Source of the DNA: Polaribacter filamentus
GTDB lineage: Bacteria > Bacteroidota > Bacteroidia > Flavobacteriales > Flavobacteriaceae
Length of the DNA: 64,000 nucleotides
Assembly: GCF_002943715.1 (NCBI RefSeq)
Contig: NZ_MQUA01000004.1
Location: 1 to 64,000 of the forward strand
Direction of reading: 5' to 3'
In this document: one piece after another, positions 28,629 to 38,600 of the stretch
Position numbering within the stretch: the stretch's first letter is position 1
Layout: the number at the start of each line of letters is the position of its first letter
Program-made: the position numbers and the translations under genes
Notes under the pieces: generated by a model
What the model saw: the letters and a program-made list of their open reading frames with translations, nothing else
Databases searched by the model: none
Told to the model about the DNA's origin: nothing

Positions 28629-29277
28629 ATGAAAAAAGTACTTATAATTATTTTGTTATTTCTTATTCAAATAGTGTACCGCCAAGAATCAGGGTGTTCT
28701 GTAGATTGTGAAAATAGGGATGGCATTTGGATAGATAACAATGGAAATAGGTATGAAAGTAATTTGGAAAACGTTACGGAGAGTTTACCTACTTTTATAA
28801 AGATGGCGACAAGTTTGTAGGAATGGTAATTAATGATACAATTCATGGGCAAGGAGTATTCGAAACAATAAACAACAAACTGTCTGGTCAGTTAAAGCGG
28901 CTATACAATAAAAATAACAGTATCGTATTATTTTAGTTGGTAAAGGGGTTAAATACAGTAAAAAACACAAATATACATATACCGGTAATTTCAGGAATAA
29001 CCTGTTAAATGGTAACGGAGAAATTAACTACGATAGTACAATCTATAAAGGTTATTTTGTAGATGATAAAATTGAAGGAAAAGGAGTTTTTTATTACAAA
29101 GGAGGAGATCGATGGGAAGGTGCTTTTAAAAATGATGAAAAAAATGGCTACGGAATATGATATACTTTTCAAGGAGGTAAGCTTAGAGTTAGGTGGATAA
29201 ATGGTATTGTTAGTGATGGCTCTGGCTCTAATTTAACAAATGATATTCCTTTAATAACTAATATTGCTGGCGCTTAG
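28629..29277 (+). pseudogene. Decayed MORN-repeat protein
   Basis: The start gives a signal peptide (MKKVLIIILLFLIQIV) and a Cys-containing opening typical of flavobacterial MORN proteins, and then the frame breaks near 28790. MORN-like units continue in other frames: YFYKDGDKFVGMVINDTIHG, YTGNFRNNLLNGNGEINY, YKGYFVDDKIEGKGVFYY and WEGAFKNDEKNGYG. An in-frame TAG (near 28935) and TGA (29158-29160) lie within the coding trace, as well as two frame changes. These in-frame stops are not explained by homopolymer error, so this is true decay. It lies just before the giant adhesin gene. Confidence 0.75.
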
Positions 29278-29692
29278 TCATAAAACTTCTTTTCAGAACA
29301 TTTATTATTAAAATTATATAACATTTATTTAAATTATATAACATTTTATATAAAATTATTCACTTCTATTTGTATATTTAGTTTTTCTAAAAGGGAAAAA
29401 ATTGCTTATTTTCGCGTAAGATTAGTAAAGATTAGAGAAATTATAAATAAAGATGCAAGTTTTATAGATGCTAGTGGAGCAAAGAATAGTGCTATTATTT
29501 GCGTAACAGCTAAAATAAAAATTGTCCCCTACACTATTAATGATGTTATTTGTGTTGTAAACCCCGGAGCTTCTAATTCCTCTAATTAATTAGGTATTAG
29601 TGCAATTAGAAAATTAGGAAATAATTTTGAAATAAATTTTCAAAAAAACAGTTTATAGGGTTCGTGCGTAAAATTAATTAACAGAATTTATT
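29278..29692. other. 415-base gap before the adhesin, with an unexplained open stretch
   Basis: Very AT-rich, with repeated ttatataacattt units at 29315-29350. From about 29355 to 29589 one plus frame is open without a start codon (KREKIAYFRVRLVKIRE, then FIDASGAKNSAIICV and VICVVNPGASNSSN). It may be the tail of a lost gene. No family was recognised. No clear promoter for the adhesin was identified. Confidence 0.4.
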
Positions 29693-32600
29693 GTGAAAAA
29701 AATAATTAGAACACCATCAAAGCATTTCATTTATATATTATTTTTTGTCTTTGGATTTTTAACAAGTTTTAAGGGGAGTGCTCAAATTACAATATCTAGT
29801 GTTGTCGTAAATTCATGCACTGGCAGTATTACTGTAACAGTAGGTGGAGGTGACGGAAATTATGGGTATAAATGGTTTAAAGAGAATCAAGAGCCTCCTC
29901 CAAATAATTGGGACCCGCTAATTGATGATGATTGGTTCATAAACGATCAAGCACCAGGAAGGTATAGAGTTATTGTAACTGATGCAAACGATGAGGTAGA
30001 AGGAGTTTATGATATTTCTGAGTCTGTTGACTTAATTGTTACAGAAATATTCTCAGGATTAGTCTGTCCAGAAGATCTTAATTCGGGAGTAATTATTTTG
30101 CGGTTTCGTAACGGATTTCCCCCTTATACATGGACTCTTGCGGGAAGCACTGAACGTGCTGGAATATTTACCCCTACAGATACACCTTATTACCTGTCTA
30201 TAGATAATATTCCTGTCGGAAATTACACTTTTGCTTGGACGGATGATTTTGGGTGTTCGGGAACAGAAGAAATCACAGTCTCTGCCCCTCCAATAACTGA
30301 ATTAACAATCAATACAACTACTGATGTACTTTGTTTTGGAGATAGTAATGGAGGAATAAATATAAGCCTAACAGGTGGATGGGGCCCTAATTATGCAATA
30401 AATATAGTATCAGATGGACAGGCACCACAACCGATAGAAAACTTTACAAATATTGGAGATGGAACAAGTTATACTATTAATAACCTTGCTGCTGGTACTT
30501 ATCAAATATATTATTATGATAAATTAGCAAATCCGCCTCTTACAACTACCTATGGTCTAGATGTTAGCAATTATAATTGTGCAAAATCTAAAACATTTAC
30601 GATTAATACACCTTTAGAACTAATAAGCACTCCTACTGGTGAGCTGCTTTCTTGCTTTGGAGATACTGATGGAAACATAACAGGTACAATAACAGGAGGA
30701 ACTGCTCCTTATAGTATAACACTTGATGGCACAGCGACTCAAATTACAGTAATTGCTGATGGCGACAGTTTTAATTTTTCAGGATTAAGTGCTGGAACGT
30801 ATGATTTCACAATTACTGATGCTGTTAATTGTTCTATTACTGCACAGGCATTAATCACGCAGCCAGACGAACTAATTACAGGTTTTGTTTCTAAACAAGA
30901 TGTTTCTTGTAATGCAGGTACTGACGGAAATAGTATGGTCTCAGTAACTGGCGGAACCGCTCCTTATATTTTTAAAGTTGATGGGGTACTTGTTACGCCT
31001 ACTTTAGCTAGCGGTGATAATTACACGATTGGAAACTTATCGGCAGGGACTTATAACATTACCATTACCGATCAAAATAACTGTACTGCTTCAACAGTCA
31101 TCACACAAACGATCAAAGAACCAAGTTCTTTAGCAGTTGCTGCTTCAGGAGAGACGCTTACGTGTTTTGGGGATTCTGATGGGAATATTACAGGAAGTAT
31201 ATCAGGAGGAACCGCACCATATAATATTACTCTTATGGAAACCGGAGTTCAGTTTACAGGAATTATTGATGGAGGCGCTTTTGATTTTTCAGGATTAAGT
31301 GCAGGAACTTATAATTTCACCATCACTGATGCTAAGGATTGTACAACCACAGTGCAAGAAACTATTAATACCCCTTTAGAGTTAATAAGTACTCCTGCTG
31401 GTGAGTTGCTTTCTTGCTTTGGAGCTACTGATGGAAACGTAACAGGTACAATTACAGGAGGAACCGCACCATATACTATTAAACTTGATGGCACAGCGAC
31501 TCAAATTACAGGAATTGCTGATGGCGGCAGTTTTGATTTTTCAGAATTAAGTGTAGGAACGTATAATTTCACCATTACTGATGCTGTTGGTTGTATTGAT
31601 ACTGCACAAGCAGCAATTACTCAGCCAGACGAACTAATTACAGATTTTGTTTCTAAACAAGACGTTTCTTGTAATACAGGTACTGACGGGAATATTATTG
31701 TCTCAGTAACCGGCGGGACCGCTGCTTATATTTTTAAAGTTGATGGGGTACTTGTTACTCCTACTTTAGCTAGTGGTACTAATTACACGATTGGAAACTT
31801 ATCGGCAGGGACTTATAACATTACCATTACCGATCAAAATGACTGTACTGCTACAACAGATATCGAACAAACGATCACAGAACCTGCTGAAATAAGTTTA
31901 TCACTGGTTTCTTTTGAGAACTTATCTTGCTTCAATTCAGGAAATGGATCCATTACAGTAGGAGTTACAGGAGGAACTTTAAGCACTACCCCAGGAGCGC
32001 CAAACTATATTTTTACACTTACAGGACCCAGTGCTGTTATAGCGCAAGATAATGGAGGTGGAACATGGACATTCGGTTCTTTAGATGAAGGTACATATAC
32101 AATCAGTGTAACGGATCAAAATAATTGTATTTCTAACCCAGCACAAATTACTCAGGAACTTACACAGCCTTTAGCGATTAATTTCACAGCCTTAGAGCAA
32201 GATATTAGTTGTAATGGAACTGAAGACGGAAGTATTGATATTATTGTAACAGGAGGAACGATTCCGTATACTTATTTGTGGACAAGTCCAAATGGTTTTA
32301 ACGCAACCACCCAAGATATTAGTGCATTAGCACCTGGAGAGTATAGCATAACGGTAATCGATGATAATGGATGTACTGTTGAAGAGACCTATACCATTGA
32401 AGAACCCGATGTACTTGGTGTATTAGGAGATCCTTTTGATTACTCTGGATATGGAGTATCAGGAAACGGTTTGAGTGATGGAATTATTGATATTACTGTA
32501 ACTGGAGGAACGACTCCATACACATACTCTTGGACAAGTCTAAACGGAACAATCCCTGTTGGTCAAGAAACGCAACAAAACCTCAGCAATCTTAACGCGG

Positions 32601-35600
32601 GAACGTATACCTTACTAATTACCGATAAAAATGGCTGTACAATTACTAAAACTTGGGAAATTACAGAACCTTTTGAACTACTGATTAACGAGAATCCAGC
32701 TTCTCATGTAGATGTTTTGTGTTTTGGAGAAAACACAGGTGTTATAAAAGTTGTTGTAACACAACAATCCGTTGGTCCTTATGATTATGCGATTACCGAT
32801 AGTTCAGGGGTTGAGGTAGAACGAGTGACTGACCAAAACGCAGTTAGCTATGTGTTTGATGATTTACTAGCAGACACGTATACTGTAACGGTAACCGATG
32901 CAAATGGAATTAGTAAGTCTATCAATAACATTATAATTGCACAGCCTTTAAGTTTGTTAGAAATTTCTAGTGAGATCATTTCAGATTTTAATGGATTTGG
33001 TATTAGTTGTAATGGAGCTGCTGATGGGAGTATTGACATCACTGTAAGTGGAGGTACGACTCCGTACACATATGTGTGGGAAGGTCCAAATGGTTTTAGT
33101 GCAACAAGCCAAGATATTAGTGCATTATCTCCTGGAGATTATACCATAACGGTAACCGATGCAAATGGATGTATTACTTCTCCAGAAACCTATACGATTA
33201 CAGAACCCGATGTACTTGGTTTAGCAGGAGACCTTTCAGATTATAATGGATTTGGAGTCACAGGAAACGGTTTGAGTGATGGAATTATTGACATTACTGT
33301 AACTGGAGGCGCTATTCCATATAGTTACTCTTGGGCAAGTCTTGATGGATCCATCCCTGTTGGTCAAGAAACGCAACAAAACCTTAGCAATCTTAATGCG
33401 GGAACGTATACGGTACAAATTACCGATACAAATGGCTGTACAATTACCGATACTTGGATAATTACGGAACCTCAAGAACTACTAATTTTGGAGGAAATAG
33501 CTTCTCATGTAGATGTTTTGTGTTTTGGAGAAAACACAGGTGTTATAAAAGTTGTTGTAGACCAAGGATCTGTTGCACCTTATGATTATGCTATTACCAA
33601 TAGTTTGGGAGTTGAGGTAGAACGAGTGACTGACCAAAACGCAGTTAGCTATGTGTTTGATGAGTTACTAGCGGACACGTATACTGTAACGGTAACCGAT
33701 GCAAATGAAATTAGTAAGTCTATCAATAACATTATAATTGCACAGCCTGCAGCTATTTTAAGCATAGATACAGTAGATCTATCACTAAACAATGGGTTTA
33801 ATATTTCCTGTAATGGAGCTGCTGATGGGAGTATTGACATCACTGTAAGTGGAGGTACGACTCCGTACACATATGTGTGGGAAGGTCCAAGTGGTTTTAA
33901 TGAAACAACGCAAAACATTAGTGCATTATCTCCTGGAGATTATACCATAACGGTAACCGATGCAAATGGATGTATTACTTCTCCAGAAACCTATACGATT
34001 ACAGAACCCGATGTACTTGGTTTAGCAGGAGACCTTTCAGATTATAATGGATTTGGAGTCACAGGAAACGGTTTGAGTGATGGAATTATTGACATTACTG
34101 TAACTGGAGGCGCTATTCCATATAGTTACTCTTGGGCAAGTCTTGATGGATCCATCCCTGTTGGTCAAGAAACGCAACAAAACCTTAGCAATCTTAATGC
34201 GGGAACGTATACGGTACAAATTACCGATACAAATGGCTGTACAATTACCGATACTTGGATAATTACGGAACCTCAAGAACTACTAATTTTGGAGGAAATA
34301 GCTTCTCATGTAGATGTTTTGTGTTTTGGAGAAAACACAGGTGTTATAAAAGTTGTTGTAGACCAAGGATCTGTTGCACCTTATGATTATGCTATTACCA
34401 ATAGTTTGGGAGTTGAGGTAGAACGAGTGACTGACCAAAACGCAGTTAGCTATGTGTTTGATGAGTTACTAGCGGACACGTATACTGTAACGGTAACCGA
34501 TGCAAATGAAATTAGTAAGTCTATCAATAACATTATAATTGCACAGCCTGCAGCTATTTTAAGCATAGATACAGTAGATCTATCACTAAACAATGGGTTT
34601 AATATTTCCTGTAATGGAGCTGCTGATGGGAGTATTGACATCACTGTAAGTGGAGGTACGACTCCGTACACATATGTGTGGGAAGGTCCAAATGGTTTTA
34701 GTGCAACAAGCCAAGATATTAGTGCATTATCTCCTGGAGATTATACCATAACGGTAACCGATGCAAATGGATGTATTACTTCTCCAGAAACCTATACGAT
34801 TACAGAACCCGATGTACTTGTTTTAGGAGGTGTTCTTTCAAATTACAATGGATTTGGAGTGTCAGGAAACGGTTTAAGTGATGGAAGTATTGACATTACT
34901 GTAACTGGAGGAACGACTGAGTACACCTACTCTTGGACAAGCTCAGATGGAATAATCCCTTCTGGACAAGAAACTCAAGAAGACCTTACAGGTCTTAATG
35001 CGGGAACGTATACGGTTCTAATTAAAGATGCAAATGACTGTACAATTACCAAAACTTGGGAAATTACAGAACCACAAGAACTACTAATTTCGGAGGAAAC
35101 AGCTTCTCATGTTGATGTTTTGTGTTTTGGAGAAAACACAGGTGTTATAGAAGTTGTTGTAGACCAAGGATCTGTTGCACCTTATGATTATGCTATTACC
35201 AATAGTTTGGGAGTTGAGGTAGAACGAGTGACTGACCAAAACGCAGTTAGCTATGTGTTTGATGAGTTACTAGCAGACACGTATACTGCAACGGTAACCG
35301 ATGCAAATGGAATTAGTAAGTCTATCAATAACATTATAATTGCACAGCCTTTAAGTTTGTTAGAAATTTCTAGTGAGATCATTTCAGATTTTAACGGATT
35401 TGGTATTAGTTGTAATGGAGCTTCTGACGGAAGTATTGATATTACTGTAAGTGGTGGAGCAGCAGGCTACACCTATGCATGGACAAGTCCAAATGGTTTT
35501 AATGCAACCACCCAAGATATTAGTGCATTTGCACCTGGAGCGTATAGCATAACAGTAACCGATGCAAATGGATGTAGTACTTCTCCAGAAACCTATACGA

Positions 35601-38600
35601 TTACAGAACCTACTGCACTTGTTTTAGGAGGTGTTCTTTCAAATTATAATGGATTTGGAGTGTCAGGAAACGGTTTAAGTGATGGACGTATTGACATTAC
35701 TGTAGCGGGAGGAACGACTCTATACACATACTCTTGGACAAGTCTAAACGGAACAATACCTGTTGGGCAAGAAACTCAAGAAGACCTTACAGGTCTTAAT
35801 GCGGGAACGTATACGGTTCTAATTAAAGATGCAAATGACTGTACAATTACTAAAACTTGGGAAATTACAGAACCACAAGAACTACTAATTTCGGAGGAAA
35901 TAGCTTCTCATGTAGATGTTTTGTGTTTTGGAGAAAACACAGGTGTTATAAAAGTTGTTGTAGACCAAGGATCTGTTGCCCCTTATGAGTATACAATTAC
36001 CGATAGTTCAGGGGTTGAGGTAGAACGAGTGACTGACCAAAACGCAGTTAGCTATGTGTTTGATGAGTTACTAGCAGACACGTATACTGTAACGGTAACC
36101 GATGCAAATGGAATTAGTAAGTCTATCAATAACATTATAATTGCACAGCCTTTAAGTTTGTTAGAAATTTCTAGTGAGATCATTTCAGATTTTAATGGAT
36201 TTGGTATTAGTTGTAATGGAGCTGCTGACGGAAGTATTAATATCACTGTAAGTGGTGGAGCACCAGGGTACACCTATGCATGGACAGGTCCAAATGGTTT
36301 TAGTGCAACAAGCCAAGATATTAGTGCATTAGCACCTGGAGCGTATAGGATAACAGTAACCGATGCAAATGGATGTAGTACTTCTCCAGAAACGTATACT
36401 ATTACGGAGCCTACTGCACTTGTTTTAGGAGGTGTTCTTTCAAATTACAATGGATTTGGAGTGTCAGGAAACGGTTTAAGTGATGGACGTATTGACATTA
36501 CTGTAACTGGAGGAACGACTGAGTACACCTACTCTTGGACAAGCTCAGATGGAATAATCCCTTCTGGACAAGAAACTCAAGAAGACCTTACAGGTCTTAA
36601 TGCGGGAACGTATACGGTTCTAATTAAAGATGCAAATGACTGTACAATTACCAAAACTTGGGAAATTACAGAACCACAAGAACTACTAATTTCGGAGGAA
36701 ACAGCTTCTCATGTTGATGTTTTGTGTTTTGGAGAAAACACAGGTGTTATAGAAGTTGTTGTAGACCAAGGATCCGTTGCACCTTATGATTATGCTATTA
36801 CCAATAGTTTGGGAGTTGAGGTAGAACGAGTGACTGACCAAAACGCAGTTAGCTATGTGTTTGATGAGTTACGAGCAGACACGTATACTGTAACGGTAAC
36901 CGATGCAAATGGAATTAGTAAGTCTATCAATAATATTATAATTACACAACCTGCAGCTATTTTAAGCATAGATACAGTAGATCTATCGCTAAACAATGGG
37001 TTTAATATTTCCTGTAATGGTGCTGCTGATGGGAGTATTGACATCACTGTAAGTGGAGGTACGACTCCGTGCACATATGTGTGGGAAGGTCCAAGTGGTT
37101 TTAATGAAACAACGCAAAACATTAGTGCATTAGCACCTGGAGCGTATACCATAACAGTAACCGATGCAAATGGATGTAGTACTTCTCCAGAAACGTATAC
37201 TATTACGGAGCCTACTGCACTTGTTTTAGGAGGTGTTCTTTCAAATTACAATGGATTTGGAGTGTCAGGAAACGGTTTAAGTGATGGAAGTATTGATATT
37301 ACTGTAAATGGAGGAACGACACCGTATAACTACTCTTGGACAAGCTTAGATGGATCCATCCCTTCTGGACAAGAAACGCAACAAAACCTTAGCAATCTTA
37401 ATGCGGGAACGTATACAGTGCAAATTACCGATACAAATGGCTGTACAATTGCGGATAGTTGGACAATTACGGAGCCTAATGAACTCGTAATTTCGGAGGA
37501 AACAGCTTCTCATGTTGATGTTTTGTGTTTTGGAGAAAACAAAGGTGTTATAGAAGTTGTTGTAGACCAAGGATCCGTTGCTCCTTATGATTACAAGATT
37601 ACCAACAGTTTGGGAGTTGTTGTAGAACAAGTAAATGCTCAAACGGCGCTTAACTATGTATTTGATGTATTGTTTGCAGACACTTATACTGTAACGGTAA
37701 CCGATGCAAATGGAATTAGTAAGTCTATCAATAACATTATAATTACAGAGCCTTTAAGTTTGTTAGAAATTTCTAGTGAGATCATTTCAGATTTTAACGG
37801 ATTTGGTATTAGTTGTAATGGAGCTTCTGACGGAAGTATTGATATTACTGTAAGTGGTGGAGCAGCAGGCTACACCTATGCATGGACAAGTCCAAATGGT
37901 TTTAATGCAACCACCCAAGATATTAGTGCATTAGCACCTGGAGAATATACCATAACAGTAACCGATGCAAATGGATGTAGTACTTCTCCAGAAACGTATA
38001 CCATTACGGAGCCTGATGAAATAATAATCAACACCACCCTGCTTCAGGATGTACAATGTTTTGAAAACAGTGATGGCAAAATTGAAATTACAATTACGGG
38101 AGGAACTGGGGATTTTACATATAATTGGACTAAAAACAGCACTCCTTACGCAACAACTAAAAATCTCGCGGGGCTTTCCCCTGGAGAATATGTATTAATT
38201 GTTCAAGAAGATGGCAATGCACAGTGTTATAGAACGAAAACCTTTACCATTACGCAACCTGATTTATTAGAAATTGCTTTTGAAAGTAAAACAGATATTC
38301 TTTGTTATGGCGATTCAACTGGTAGTGCTCAAATTTCTGTTACAGGAGGTACGAGTCCTTATCAATATTCTTGGATGGAAGCTAGCGGAGCAACATACAA
38401 TACACAAGATTTAGTAGGGGTTCCAGCCGGAGATTATCAGCTTACAGTAATCGACGCCTTAGGATGTAGCGATACGTTTAATGTAATTTTGAACGAGCCT
38501 GATAATATAGTATTAAACGAAAGTAAAACTGACATTACTTGTTTCGGATCCAATGATGGAACAATAAGCATCGCTGTAACTGGAGGCGTTTCGCCTTATA

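Noticed and set aside
28629..29277. Homopolymer error as explanation for the MORN gene breaks
   Set aside because: There are in-frame TAG and TGA codons that a missing base cannot explain, so true decay is preferred.
33236..34276. Minus-strand ORFs recurring 801 bases apart inside the adhesin gene
   Set aside because: They are shadows of the coding repeat on the other strand and repeat only because the adhesin repeats.
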